Shown: positions 1-12,746, numbered from the stretch's first letter. The stretch: DNA of 64,000 bases from Xanthostigma xanthostigma (GCA_963575645.1 OY754464.1:1116001-1180000), one strand, 5' to 3'. Numbers and translations: made by a program. The notes: generated from the sequence alone by a model not told the origin.

Positions 1-599
1 TTTAAGTATTTTTGGGAATTTAATGTCCCATTAATAAAAAAAGTCCGATTATGTTGTAATCATTTGAATATTTTCTTCGGTAGTATACACATTCATTTTG
101 CAAAAGAATATTATCTGTCAAATTGAAAAACAAGATTTCAAGGCTCACTCTGATCCAGTCATTTTTTCCCAATGTCAATTTCCCTATGTGCACCTTACGT
201 GTTTACATACTGTATAGGCAAATACACTAATTGCGAGAATTTCGAAATAAGCGTTTTTGTTTTCTGGCCACAGCTGTAAACTTATAAAAGGTACAGCACG
301 ATTTTGATCATGCACACAGGAAACATGTGTCTAGATTACTGAAGGTACATCACGCAATGCGAGTGTTAATTTGTTATTAAAATTGTCGAGCGTCGACCCT
401 ACGGTCCGTTTGCTTGATGTAGGTTGCGATTATTACATAACAAGCCCTTCCAAGTTATAAAGGCCGCTGCACACGAGGCTAGAAACGCTGCTAGATTACT
501 TGCTAGATTTGCCTACTAGTTTTCCAGCGCTGGTTTTCTTGATTGCTATTAAGTGTTCGCTTCACACAAGACGTCTTTTCAAATTTTGAGTATCTTTTT

Positions 600-870
600 T
601 CAATGATGCTCCGCTCCTATTGGTCGTAGCGTGATATTATATAGCATATAACCTTCCTCGATAATTGGACTATCCAACAACAAAAAAATTCAATTCGAAC
701 CAGTAGTCTGTATAATTCATTATTAAAAACAACTCTCACTGCAATATGTGGATTTTGTAATCCGTTACTATATATACAGACACCGGACAACCATACCATA
801 ATGATATGTAAAATATATTATAAACAAACTCTTCAGTTTTATATATTAGTATAGATATAGATTATCGCGT
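600..870 (-). mobile_element. Helitron fragment
   Basis: Contains the internal block shared with the copies at 14,245, 22,705 and 62,751 (gctccgctcctattggtcgt, then tatccaacaa, aactcttcag). Read on the minus strand it corresponds to the 5' half of that family. It is interrupted by unrelated sequence and has no CTAG end. Confidence 0.6.
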
Positions 871-1292
871 TAAAATAAAATCGCTTCTCGTGGAAACCAC
901 TACTATAGATATTTATTGAATTATGTCAAACATCAATGGTTTTCAAGTTAGAATGGTCTTGTAACCGAATAATCAAAGACAATCAAAACCTGATATAACC
1001 CTTAACACAAAATTGATACTATTCCAGTATTGTATAGTAAAGGAGTTAAATAGGAAATGTAATAATTCTAGAACCATCCATCAATCGAACCACAATCGTT
1101 TCTTGTGAAAATGGAGGTAGTTTTTTGTTTATGTCCTCCGTAGCCATATATAAAACGAGCGGATTTCCTGAAAACAGAACATAGATGCCTGCCCTACAAG
1201 CTGTAGCCGAAAGGATATGTCGACTGACACTCCGGCCAACAAAGTATACCACTGATTTCCAATTAATGGATAGCAAGTATTTTAAGAGTATA

Positions 1293-1973
1293 ATGAATTC
1301 CAGTCTTCCTTCACCGAAAATTATGATCATGGTGTCATTCGATTCGGAATGACGATCTAGAAATTTTTGAAAAAAATGAAGTGGGGGACAAAAAAATACA
1401 AAAATTATAAACATTTTAGTAAAAAAAAGAATAGAGGTTTGGTTTTTTGAGAATATCTCAAAAACTATTGCATATATCTGAAAGATTAGGAAATTTCCTA
1501 CAAAAAGTCTCATCTCCCAAAACTCTATCACCAATATTTATAATTTTAATTTGGAGGTGAAAATAGGGCTAAAAATATTTTCTTTATATGACAAGCTAAA
1601 AGACACGAAAATATTGAAGAGTATATAAAAAATATAAAAAAAAACATTTTTTAGCCCTATTTTCTGAATTAAATTTAGAAATATTGGTGGTAGAGTTCCG
1701 AGAGATGGGTCTTTTCTGTAGGAAATTTCCTGCTCTTTCAGAATCTTTTTTGTGATTTCAGATATCTGCAATAGTTTTTGAGATATTCTCAAAAAATCAA
1801 ACCCCTCTTTTTTTTATTACTAAAATATTTATAAGCTTTGCAATTTTTTCGTTCCCCACTTCATTTTTTTCAAAAAGTTTCTAGGTGTCATTCCGAATGG
1901 AATGACACCACGATCATAATTTTCGGTGAAGGAGGACTGGAATTCATCAAAAACGGACATGTGAACTAGACTA
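1293..1973. mobile_element. Fold-back (inverted-repeat) element, copy 1
   Basis: The left arm begins gaattccagtcttccttcacc at 1,293; the right arm ends with its complement (ggtgaaggaggactggaattc, about 1,924-1,944). Inner arms near 1,555-1,580 and 1,640-1,670 also pair (aatagggctaaaaa / tttttagccctatt). The open frames on the minus strand at 1,046-1,534, 1,538-1,792 and 1,829-2,224 are by-products of these arms. A longer relative is at 26,154-27,470. Confidence 0.75.
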
Positions 1974-2229
1974 GCAAATGAAGAACCAAGAATCATACTA
2001 CATATCCTAGGGACGGAGTTAAAAACGACTGAACCGATTTTCCAAAAAAGTATATGGCACCAATAAGTAAACATTCTGAATGAAATAATGTCGAAATTTT
2101 TCAAATCGGTCAACCCCTTGAAAAGTTCTGGCTGAACAAATATGAAAAAAAAATTACTTGACGGATTAATAACAATTTTTTTATTAATGATCAATAATAA
2201 TTCAATATAATTATGGCACTGCACATGTT

Positions 2230-3100
2230 GCAGATGTTTTAAGCTATTGCATAGCTTCTATCGCGGGCTTTGAGCGCGGCGACCGAATCAAGAAATTCCG
2301 TAACGAAAAAAAACCTAACACCCATTCCGTAACGAAAAAAACCTAACACCCCCCACTCCGACCGGCACAGCGGTGCGGCGTTGACAGCCGTACATCGTCT
2401 AACGTCGTTTCAGTTCGGCAGACTTCGGCACGGTGTTTGTGTGTTCATAACTGCATAACTGCTCATAACTGATTCTATCTTTATTTGTGTATAAATGAAT
2501 TTATATATAATACTGCTATAAAAATAACCTAAATTATTTAGGTTATGTGCAGAGAGAGTATATATGATATTATATCTATATAAACGTACATCGCGCGAAA
2601 TTCTATGATCAAACTCTTAATATCGTTCTTTTTGTTCAAATTTGTTGAATGAATAATTGTTTTGGTGTGTAATTACACTATTTATACCTTATTATTTATA
2701 CCTAGCTATTTTCGTTTTATAGAGAAGAAAAACTTAAAGACCTAAAAAGAATATGCAATAGCTTTACCGCGGCAGTCCCCGAGTGCCACACGTATTTTTT
2801 TTTTTTCATTGACCGCCATTCACTATCCATTCTTTTGAAATCAATGGAATATGCTAGATTTACAGATAGAGAAAACTGTTAAACAGCATATTTCCTTACA
2901 CTTGTTTCATTCTTCACTACATTTTATTTTTTTTTGGTGATGACAGCCCAAAATAAATGGTACTTATAGAATGTGTTAACGATACAAGAAACGATGCTTT
3001 GAAAAAATTACGTTTATTTGTTTTATTTGTTAGGTCAAGCAAAACTCCCCGACAAAGTAATGCAATAAATAATAATTATTATTATTTGTTTATTTCGTAC
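2230..3100. other. No gene seen; AT-rich with short GC patch
   Basis: A 28-base string with taacgaaaaaaacctaacac is duplicated in tandem near 2,297-2,348, followed by a GC-rich patch (2,350-2,440). The rest is AT-rich and without coding signs. Confidence 0.4.
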
Positions 3101-3129
3101 ATGGCTAGAATAGGTTAAAAGTTTTTATT

Positions 3130-3488
3130 ATACTAACTTTTGCCCGTGACTTCGTCCGCGTGGAAGCAATGTGTACAATTTTTTTTATAAAAATCAAAGC
3201 AAGACTGTTTTTTGTTTTACCATGAAGATTTTGTGGATTAGATACACGTGAGCAAGCCACACACTTGGCCGTGCGAAAACATGGTTTTTCTAAAAGAATA
3301 CCAGCTACGTTTAGTGCTTGCCCCTGGGCTTTGTTTATAGTTATTCCGAAAGCAGTTTTTAATGGAAATTGTAATCTTTTAAATTGAAAAGGCAAATCCG
3401 TTGGTATAATTGGTGTTCGTGGTATTAAAACACTGTCTTCTTTAGATTTGCCACTAACTATAATAGCCCTAACAATATTTCGACCCAA
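3130..3488 (-). pseudogene. Helitron Rep/helicase, C-terminal remnant
   Basis: Read on the minus strand, the frame contains NIVRAIIVSGKSKEDSVLIPR, then PTDLPFQFKRLQFPLKTAFG, ITINKAQGQALNVAGI and ACSRVSNPQNLH. These match the C-terminal part of the PIF1-type helicase of Helitron transposases (motifs LP-F-FKR-QFP and T-NK-QGQ). Right after the coding part the sequence runs into a GTCACGGGC...TTAG end like other Helitron 3' termini here. Only about 120 residues remain; the Rep nuclease and most of the helicase are missing. Confidence 0.8.
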
Positions 3489-3953
3489 ATAAAAAAATCA
3501 TAAATGTGTCAAAATTTTGGCGCATCAAGATTTCACATTAAAAACCATTCACTTTTAATCTTAATTTAAACGCTTGTTGTTTGTATCGAACTTGGCCCTT
3601 TTTTATCACGCTTATATTAGCTTGACCTGTGTGTATATATTATGTATGAATGATGTGTATGTATTAAAAGAAATCTTTCAGCATAATTTTCACCAATTTC
3701 AAGAAGTCTGATTAACTTGAAAATTTGCACACGTATCAAGGGCCGATGACAATACAATAATTTCATAAAAATATTTTTGAATTTGAAAATTTTGAAAAAA
3801 AATACTTTGATGTCGTTTTGAGACTAAAAATTACGAAAATAAATTATAGTTTAAAAAACTAAAAAAAAATCCGCTTAGCAAACCGAACTAAGAAGTAGAA
3901 AATAATTATTAACAAAATAATTCAATTACAGTGAAGTGCCAATTAATAGTATA

Positions 3954-4456
3954 TTATTCAACACGCGTGAGTAATATGCAATTTCGGGGCCCTGCTAAAT
4001 TCGGGAGAAATAATAGATTACTTCATGTTGACGCGTAGAGTGCTAATAATGAGCCGTACTGTGAGGTAATGAATTTTCCGGACCAATAGGAACGCAGTAG
4101 CAAGCCCAAGCAGTTAAATAATGAAAAAAAAACTGCACGGCTTCTGGACCAATAGGAACGTGGTAGGCGGTATTGTATATATGAAAACAGCATCGCAATT
4201 CAGTGAAAGTCAGGGCCATCTTGTGTGCATCGAGGACGGTGGGTACGTCAATCAATGAAGTGATTTATTATTTTTCCCTCTTTTATCACGGCTCCGATTA
4301 CATATTACTCGTGCTAGTTGAATAAAGTATTATGTGCGACTATTGATCGAAGGAGAATATTCCACTCGCGTGTTACCGCACTCGCTACGCTCGTGCGGCA
4401 AATTTCACGCTCATGGAATCTTCTCCTTCTCTCACTAGTCGCACAATATACTATTC
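3954..4456. repeat. Dispersed repeat, copy 1 of an inverted pair
   Basis: About 500 bases that recur in reverse orientation at 51,246-51,753. Shared landmarks are acacgcgtgagtaata, gtacgtcaatcaatgaagtg, the block around gcacaagatggccctgac (complement) and ctcgtgcggcaaatttcacg. Small open frames here are not conserved between copies. Confidence 0.75.
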
Positions 4457-5222
4457 ATTATAACTTTAATTTCACAAATAGCTACCTATGAAATAATTGT
4501 AACATTTAATGCGAAGCAGCCCACGCTTTTTTACTAGGTATATAATTGAATTATTCACATTTATGTTTTTAGTGGGATATTTGATATCATATAAAACATA
4601 TACTTTTGACACCGCAATATTTAGGTATGAGTAGTGCAATGTAATGTGTATAGAGAAGGAAACACAGCAGGCGGTGCTGGTTCGCGGCATTGCCTCTGCT
4701 GGTAATAATTACACCGCTTGCTAGCGGGTGGGCGTGGGACAAACCACCACCGGCCACCGGGTCACACGGAATGATTAAACGGGTTCCGTTGGTTAAGGCC
4801 TCTGCACACGAGCTTAAAGTATGTATGTGTGTTTGTTCGGAAAAGAAAACCGACTTCCAAATGAACCGGAGCGTTCAGCGATGAAAAAATGAAAGAATTA
4901 CAAAGTTGTGACGTGCGGATATAAAATTATAAAAGGGGTCCAGTACGATAACACTATGCATCCAAATTTTGAATTTTTTTTTTAAGTCATAGAAAACGCT
5001 AAATTTTGACGTTCAAAAAAAAAAACTTTGCGGATTATTCACAAATTTCCTCAAAAATACGTGAAAAAAATGGAACTACTTTTCGTCTTTCACTGTCATT
5101 TTTTGAATCTAACCAATCAAAAATCACAAATACACGTCATAGCAACTGGTGTAGAATTATTGTATAACTATCTCACTTTGAATGCAGCTTTCGATTGTGT
5201 TATGGAAGCAGGGTCGTATTTA

Positions 5223-5445
5223 GATTCGCATACCCGTTTATCGTTCACCCCGGAATTGTTTTTTTAAAAACTCAACATTTGCCCCTTCCCGTTTCACTGC
5301 GAGACAATTCGCATACCCCTTTATCGTTCACCCCAGAATTACAATTCGCATACCCATTTATCGTTCACCCCGGAATGGTTTTTTTAAAAACTCCACATTT
5401 GCCCCTTCCCGTTTCACTGCGAGACAATTCGCATACCCCTTTATC
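5223..5445 (+). repeat. Tandem duplication, about 120-bp unit
   Basis: The segment attcgcatacccgtttatcg...gtttcactgcgagaca occurs twice (starts 5,224 and about 5,344), with an extra partial copy of the first 35 bases at about 5,308. Open frames across it arise from the duplication. Confidence 0.8.
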
Positions 5446-5896
5446 AAAAAAAGCGGTGGTTTTCAATCTTCATGAAAATGTGAGTTTTAAATTTAAAATT
5501 CGTTTTATAAATTAAAATTTCCAAATAAGACTCTGCCCTGAACGTTCAAATGTATTTCATTCCAACCAATTGATATTTCTATCTTTGTTTATCATAGGTA
5601 CAGGTATATATAATTTTCTCTTTTCTTATCACTATATAAGACAAGATAGCGATCGCTATAGTAAATAATATACTTACTATACCATATTTAATTTTTTTTA
5701 ATTAATTTATAAAACTTAATTTTCCGCACTTAAAACGACCAATAACGCTGTTATATGTAATATAAAACAATAATTGTGAATTTCCAGTGGATATTTTGCA
5801 TAGCAAGTTATCGTACTCTTACCTTATAAAAGTTCTTAGTTGCTACCGAACTCTAAAAATTGAGCTGACTTCAAAAAGAAATAAAAAAGTTTTTAA

Positions 5897-6156
5897 TATA
5901 CCACGTTTTTAAAGCAAATTAAAAAGTATAAAACAATTTTTTTACAGACAGATTTTTAACTTGTAGGATTTGAAACGAAAAACGTGCGGCGCATTATTCG
6001 TTTTATCTCATCCATTTATAGCTATTCTCTACACTTCTTATATAACTGTCGCATGCGCCCCACGTTTTTCGTTTCAAATCTTACAAGTTAAAAATCTGTC
6101 TGTAAAGAAATTATTTTTTACAGTTTTAGTTCGCTTTAAAAACGCGGTATACCTAT
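5897..6156. repeat. Inverted repeat / fold-back element
   Basis: Left arm with ttttaacttgtaggatttga and aacgaaaaacgtgcg (to 5,993); right arm is its complement (cacgtttttcgtttcaaatc, from 6,053). About 60 bases form the loop. The 72-codon frame over it is not a gene. Confidence 0.75.
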
Positions 6157-6238
6157 TACTTTTTTTAAATTTATTTTATTATTTCTAGTAAAAAAACAAA
6201 CAAAAATACATCGTAAAAAATAAAAATATTATAGGTAT

Positions 6239-6309
6239 GTCCCATGGGGAATCGAACCCGCGACCTTCACGTTATTAGCACGACGCTCTAACCAACTAAG
6301 CCATAGACC
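6239..6309 (-). tRNA. tRNA-Ile(AAU)-like sequence, probably decayed or SINE-borne
   Basis: On the minus strand it reads like eukaryotic tRNA-Ile: D arm GGCTTAGTTGGTTAGAGC, anticodon loop CTAATAA, T arm GCGGGTTCGATTCCCC. The acceptor stem (GGTCTAT with ATGGGAC) has one mismatch and two G-U pairs and the element is slightly short, so a working gene is uncertain. It may be the head of a tRNA-derived SINE. Confidence 0.5.
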
Positions 6310-6919
6310 AGTGACTGATATGTGCCTTACAACGGTAAACAAGTAAGAATGAATTATATGTACGTCCACCCGGACAGACACACAAGAAAGCGAGTTAAAC
6401 AAAACGTGGAAAATATCGTTTCAGTCGATTTAAAACTCTACAGCGCTTTTCATCTAGAGAAATATGTATTTTCACAATCAAAGTGTCCTGTTTTCTGACA
6501 TCGCTTTCTGCAACTGAGCATAAGAGTGTTATTTTCGATGATTTCCATTCTAAACGATGAAGCAATAAGCAATATTCTAAACAAAAAATGATTTAACATG
6601 TATGGAAATGAATTTACATATCGTGAGAAGTAACAATTATTTTTCTGGAGGCAATACAAAGAGGTGGTCTGTAAATCGCTGCAGGTGTCAGATGTTACAC
6701 AAATAGAACTGTTGATTAAAATTTGGAGATGATTGCTTAGCGTTTTTACTATATTCATAGAATGTCTGTACAACATTTCAACGTCTTTAACAACTCACTA
6801 ATGATGCGTTTCTGTAGAAATGTTACCGGCACGTCAAACTGACCGAAACATCAAAATATGTTCGTACTTTTTTGTAAATAGATTGTACATGGTCCGGTTA
6901 ATTTGACCGGACGAATACT

Positions 6920-7034
6920 ATATTACACCACATTGGCCGAAAGTTTGATATTCTTGCACTGCGCGCCATGATGTCCGAGGGCATCATGACGCGAAATGTA
7001 TAAGAATATCAAACTTTCGGCCAGTGTGGTGTAT
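6920..7034. repeat. Short palindromic element
   Basis: Arms of about 34 bases (acaccacattggccgaaagt / actttcggccagtgtggtgt) separated by about 46 bases that themselves contain a small stem (gatgtccgagggcatc). Confidence 0.75.
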
Positions 7035-7276
7035 ACTATTTTTTTTCATAACTCGGTCGTAAGTAACCTTATTAAATACGTTAATTAATTAATTACTTAT
7101 TAATTAAATAAAAACGCAGATAAATTTCAAGCAAGCAGCTTTGAGGCTATACGTAAAAACACGAATGACAGCTGTTCGCGACTATTAGCTAAAATGTAAT
7201 AGGGTTGCTATGGAAACTAAATCTAAACAACAATTGATAGGCTATTGTTTCTTTACTGCCGCCCGTACGTAAGTAC

Positions 7277-7802
7277 TAGTGATGTGCCGGATATCCGTAT
7301 CCGTATCCGCGGATATCCGAAGGAGAAGAAAGATCCGTTAGTTTAATGGCGGATCTTTTACCTTATTAATTTTCAATTCATAGATGAAATTTTATATATA
7401 TATAGGTGATTAGGTAATAATGAAAAAACTGTTAAATTCTATTCAGATTTTTTTTATTTTTTAAAATCGTATTTGGTACTTTTATATTGCAAACATTTAT
7501 CGTAGTGAGTACCATACTAATAGTGCATAACTCAAAGGTACTAAATCAACTATCTTTATAATGAGACATTGCACATCGATCTTTGGAAAGAGACAATCTG
7601 TTATGGGAGTTAACTCTTAAAGAGGTCAATAACTTTTTCCCATAACAGATAGTCTCTTTCCAAAGGTCGATGTGCAATATTTACTGTTGCGTACTCTAAG
7701 AAAGTTAAGGTCCGTATCCGTATCCGCGGATCTTGAAACCAAATATCCGTATTCAGATCCGTATCCGCGGATATACATTTTTAACGATCCGGTACATCAC
7801 TA
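7277..7802. mobile_element. hAT-type MITE, copy 1, perfect 8-bp target duplication
   Basis: Terminal inverted repeats tagtgatgtgccgg and ccggtacatcacta, flanked on both sides by GTAAGTAC (7,269-7,276 and 7,803-7,810). An 8-bp duplication is the hAT signature. Sub-terminal ATCCGTATCCG repeats occur at both ends, and a large internal stem lies at about 7,565-7,675 (atcgatctttggaaagagac with its complement). It has no coding capacity, so it depends on a transposase in trans. Confidence 0.92.
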
Positions 7803-8428
7803 GTAAGTACTTCCCGCATCAGTGCGTGTAATGGCATCAATGCGCTAATGCTAGACTTTCTGCCTTACAATTGATGCACTTTAGACCGAGGTATGAAGAA
7901 AAAATATTTTTGATGTTACATTATGTTTTTTTGTGTAAAATTTTTGGTATTTTATAGAATATAATTAGAATATATTATGTCAGATATAAATGGCCACAAC
8001 AAGATTATAAATTGCCTAGACAAATATCATTAAGTTTTTACAAATGCAATACGTTGATGAAATAAACCTAACTAATTAGAAAACTTACTAGAAACCATAC
8101 ATCATAAAAAATAGTGCTGTTGAAATTTTAATTAAAGATATTGTTTGTGTGCAAAAATGATTTGTTAACTCATTATTTTAATTACATGCCAACAACATTT
8201 TGAATACAAAAAAAAATATTGCACATAAATATAATATATTATATTTCTAATATTCATATTTGTATCTTTGAAGGGAGTTCGAAAACACAAATACGAATTG
8301 CTGAATGTAATACATCGACGATACTAGATCAGGGGTGGCGAACCTTTCTACATCTACGTACCAATTTTTTTCAATTTTGAAGAAGATCCAAATCCGGATC
8401 GAAACGTTAATGTATTAATTATATATAT

Positions 8429-9595
8429 TTTTGAAGTGAAAACTTCTTTAGCGGCGTTGTACACTTTTTTTGTAATGGGTAAAAAATGTTATATTCGCGC
8501 CAGGACACGTCACCTGATCGAAAATTCGTAAGACGGATGGAGAGTCGAGGTATGGGTAAACTGATCGAAAATTCGTAAGACGGATGGAGAGTAGAGGTAA
8601 TATTCAAGTCTTCACTTCTCTCGGCACTCCCGGAGTGCAACCCGTCTTTTTTTTAACTTCTCGCTTTAAAAAAAAAAAAATTTTTTTTTTTCAAAAATCG
8701 GGAAGTTATTGGTTTCACCCCGATTTTCGAAAATCGAGTTTTCGCCAGATCTCGACGTTTTGAGGTCCTAGGAAGCTATTGAAACTATTTTGGCGATGAT
8801 GTCCGTAGGGCTGTATGTATGTGTATGTATGTATGTATGTATGTAAACCTTTTATATCTTTTGAACGGAGTGTCCGACTGGAACGCGGTTTGCGGCATCT
8901 GACGTGATCTTGGTGAACTTAGACTTCCTGAAAATTTGAAACGATTCGGCCCGAAAAATTTTGAGAAATCTTAAAAAAACCAGTTTCAAAAATTTTTAAA
9001 AATTTGTTTTTGTAAAAAATTTTCTAAACTACTAAACCGATTAATTCCAAAAACTAATCAGCTCTTCTCCTTAACAAACTGCGTCGATTTCCGCAAACCG
9101 CATCAAAATCGGTTTATTTGTTCACGAGATACCGTGAACGAAAAAATCGTAAAAAAGTGTTTTCTTAAAATGACTCTTAAAATTATTATCAGATTGATAT
9201 TTTTGTAATAAATTACTTTCTTAGGCTAAAAAAACTGCGTCGATCGCCGCAAACCATATCAAAAGTGGTTCATTTGTTCGTGAGATAACGTGAACGAAAA
9301 ATTAGGAAAAAAGTAATTTTTTAAAATTACTCGTAAAATTCTTATCAAATCGATTTTTTTGTAATAATTTACTTTCTTAGGTTAAAAAAACTGCGTCGAT
9401 TGCAGCAAATCGCATCAAAATCGGTTCATTTGTTCATGAGATATCGTGAACGAAAATTTCGTAACAAAGTGTTTTTTTTTGAGCTCGAAGAGGTAAAAAA
9501 TAAACTTCTTGCTATATTTTATATATTTTTGAGCGTTTTGAACTCGAAAATAGCGGGAAGTTACAGGGATGGCCTGCAGGGTCAAACTTCTTTTC
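8429..9595. repeat. Long dispersed repeat (unclassified)
   Basis: Starts aagtgaaaacttctttagcg, passes a GTAT microsatellite (8,811-8,850) and the 156-bp tandem units, and ends with cgggaagttacagggatggc. The first 80 bases recur at 11,885. The class is not clear: no reverse transcriptase or transposase reading frame is visible. Confidence 0.55.
9077..9480 (+). repeat. Tandem repeat, 156-bp period, about 2.6 copies
   Basis: aactgcgtcgat starts at 9,077, 9,233 and 9,389, exactly 156 bases apart. Each unit continues with gcaaa(c/t)c(g)catcaaaa, tttgttc(a/g)(c/t)gagat and cgtgaacgaaaa. The small open frames over it (both strands) are by-products. Confidence 0.85.
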
Positions 9596-9612
9596 AAATT
9601 TTTTAATATACC

Positions 9613-9690
9613 TATTGTCTAAAAAATTGGTCGATAATTTTATTTATTGAAGAGTTCTAATCAGACGTTAATCAAAGATTTGGACCTAAA
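9613..9690 (+). repeat. Fragment of the 12-bp-duplication hairpin family
   Basis: Shares ggtcgataattttatttatt and gttctaatcagacgttaatc with the elements at 17,902 and 53,302. Only one arm is present. Confidence 0.6.
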
Positions 9691-10144
9691 ATTTTGGTTG
9701 TTCTGCAGCACTCATAGAGAAGCAGCCACTGAGATAGAGACTGAATATTTGATTTTTGTTTTTGTTAAATGCTAACCATGAATTCCTATTGCGTTGATTT
9801 GTAGTTTGTAGACATCGAGCGATTTATGATGTACAATAATTTAGTTGTGTTAACGGAAACACAAGTCGTCAGTTGGTGGCGCGTTGTGGCTGTCTTATGT
9901 AGGCGAATATAATCGTTCTCAGATGTATCGGCGCTTAGCCCAGCGACGTACGAAGTTCCTCTATACTTTAAAATAAGAGCGCCACAAATTTCCGGATGAT
10001 TTTTATTTTAATTCAGCCAGATACATTGTTTTGGATATCCAACAATCTAATGACACGGCACACTAAAATTTGGATGTAGGAGGTAATCTTCAAAACTACT
10101 TTTCCAATTTCGAAATTGTTTTCATCAATATTTTAAATGGACCT

Positions 10145-10300
10145 TCAGGATAGACATAGGCACCCAGGTGCAAAAGAACGAATGGGGAAGGGAGGAACAT
10201 GAGTACGCACATTCATCTTAGTTTACCGAGGTGAATGTTGGGTCCAAATTTCATAATGATCGGAGTTACCATTCAAAAGTTTTTGTCGATAAAAATTAGT
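10145..10300 (-). mobile_element. Helitron 3'-end fragment
   Basis: Minus-strand match to the family at 22,705: aagaacgaatgggg, the attcatcttagtttaccgag block and tcataatgatcggagttacc. The CTAG terminus is lost. AT-rich sequence follows to 10,580. Confidence 0.65.
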
Positions 10301-10649
10301 AAGTATAGATAATACATTTCTTTTAAATCAATAATTACTGGAATTAATAAAATAAAATAAATATTTAATTGAAAACACTGTAGGAAAATTATTTTTATAT
10401 ATAGGTCCTTATAGTTATAACAGTTTTCAAATGATCTCTTAATTAGATTTATTTAATTTTTTTAATTAGCCATAAATAAAATTAAAATAAATTTAAATGT
10501 AAGAAAGTAATGTAGAAAATAAAAAAAATTAAAAATAAAAAGTTTTCATTGTTTTTGGTCTGTGTGAACCAGAGAGGACCCGAATGTATACCGGTGAGTG
10601 AGAGAGTTTCACTTCTACCGCGTGGTTTTAAACACGCATTCTCTTGTTC

Positions 10650-11000
10650 TTTCTATTAATCTTTATATATATAAAATTGTTGTGTCACAAATGTTGTCCG
10701 CGTTAATCTCCGAAACCACTGAACTGATTTTAATGACATTTTGTAAATGTGTCTTGCGGTCCAACTTAAACTGTAGAATAGTTTTTTATTAAATATTTTG
10801 TACAAAATTATATGCGGTGTTTTCTCAAAAAAAAACTGTTTTAGTAATATGTAACGACATCTGCTAGAATTTACCCAAAGCTATTAGTTCAGAAGCAAAT
10901 CTGGTAGTATTTGCACAAAGCTATTAGTACAGACGCCGGGCCTCAAACGAAATACATTTTGGACAGTTATGTCTATCGCACCCGGGTGCAGTATCTAGTA
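10650..11000 (+). mobile_element. Helitron fragment, second family
   Basis: Plus-strand relative of 15,873-16,285: gttaatctccgaaaccactg, gacattttgtaaatgtgtct, repeated caaagctattagt(t/a)cag units and the cacccgggtgc hairpin near the 3' end. The reading frames here are not coding. Confidence 0.65.
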
Positions 11001-11129
11001 GCGACATCTGATAGAATTCGCTCAAAGCTATTAGTTCAGATGCCGGGTCGTACCGCTAATAATGCGATAAAATTCTCGAAAAACGAGATACGCCACCGCT
11101 GCATAATAACAAAAATTTATTTATTCGTG

Positions 11130-11860
11130 TAAACAATTTGAATGTCACTAAATCGTTTGTCTCGTTTGCGTCATAGTCGTGCATCGTCAGAGCTGCAAAT
11201 CTGTTCAAGATTATGCGACCCGGTCTCTTGAACATAAATTTTTCCGTTAAAAGTTTGTTGGCATCGAACTCGAGTCAAGAACCGATTTAAATGTTTTGTT
11301 GTGGACTTTAAATCGACTCCCACGGGCTCCCGTGCGCATATTATTACGATTGGAAAAGCTGCCGAATGAGACTAGTTTTCCGGTCCGGCTTCACTCGAGT
11401 AATAACAATATTAACAAAAACATGGGTCACACTTTATTTTAGATGATTTTACTGTAAACTATACAAATTTGACAGTAATGAGAATTTGAGAAATTAAATA
11501 CGTAATTATGATTTATGACCAACGATTCTTTAATAACCTATATTTTAAATGGGAAAATAATTTCATCATCTTAATGGCATTTTTCGTATATGGTCAGATC
11601 AAATTATTGTAAAAATGCGAATCATTATAGGTGTTTTGCTGCCGGTGTATTTGCGGCATCCAGTGCTGGATAAAAGGGTGTGTTATTACGGTAGTCGGAT
11701 AATGTTGTTATTGAATTATCATAAACATGTAGGTACAGTAAAGCCTTAAAATGCATTTCTTACTTGTTACATGACGTTGATTGCGTAATTTAAAATCGAG
11801 ACGGTGTGGCGTCACAGCCTCTCTAGATTATTAACCAACTTAAAAAAAAGAGAGGCTATC
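11130..11860. other. No gene or clear repeat seen
   Basis: Mixed-composition sequence, with a GC-richer part (11,160-11,400) followed by AT-rich sequence. I see no open frame with splice sites and no repeat match in this window. It could contain upstream regulatory or UTR sequence of the SLC16-type gene, but nothing shows that. Confidence 0.3.
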
Positions 11861-11965
11861 AGTTCTACATATAGATATTTTTTTGAAGTGAAAACTTCTT
11901 TAGCGGCGTTGTACACTTTTTTTGTAATGGGTAAAAAATGTTAAACTCGCGTCAGGAAAAGTAAG

Positions 11966-12425
11966 AACTGGGTGAGCGAGAAAACTCTCTAATTTATACA
12001 ACGTTAGACATCTAGCGTTGAAATATCGTACCTACATAAAAATGCAATCTATGATACAAACCATTTTGATCGAAAATTCGTCAGACGTTAATATTCAAGT
12101 TTTTACTTTTTCGCTTAGGTATGGAGGTTTTTCACTAACCCGAGTTTCTAGCTTATAGAAGTACAAGAGGGGCCTTTCTCAATTATAGTGGTCTATAAAA
12201 ACTATACAAAAACGATGTTAGTTAGTTCAGCTATTAATGACTCAGTCTTAAATTTCGTGGAACTATTAGTACGTTCGAATGTCGCTTATAGAGGTACAGG
12301 CAAGTGGTACAGTTATAGAGGTCCATGAGATGAAAAACGTCATTCTCTTATAGAGGTTTTAGAGTGTTACAAAGACGGTACCTGGCAATTACTCTCACTT
12401 GGAGAGTTTTCTCACTTACCCAGTT
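11966..12425. mobile_element. MITE with gggtgag(c)gagaaaactctc termini
   Basis: Terminal inverted repeats aactgggtgagcgagaaaac (left) and the complement ending ctcacttacccagtt (right). It seems to be inserted into a copy of the 8,429 repeat that begins at 11,885. Inside, short cttatagaggt(a/c)ca motifs are repeated four to five times. Confidence 0.65.
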
Positions 12426-12746
12426 CTCACTCACTCAGGTTTGACTGTATTCCGTTATTTCTTACATACATAGCACTACTTAACCATCTTTAAATATTTT
12501 TAAAAATCGTGAACAGTTCGAAATACACCAAAAACACTTATTTGTTCACAGCAAAACCGCAAAACAAATGTCGTCTTCAAAAAAACGTTAAAATAAACTA
12601 ATATTCATGTGGTTTCCATGGTAATTTGGCTGCTACAGATTGACAAATCGCAACGTTACCAAATGTCGATTCAGAGAAATAAGAAAGTAATAAAGTATTG
12701 GGTGCATAATGGCTCTGCTCATTTATAATTTCAAATCATTTTATCT

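Noticed and set aside
1046..2224. Three adjacent minus-strand frames of 84-162 codons suggesting a small gene
   Set aside because: They fall on the arms of a fold-back element repeated at 26,154-27,470, where the frames are not kept.
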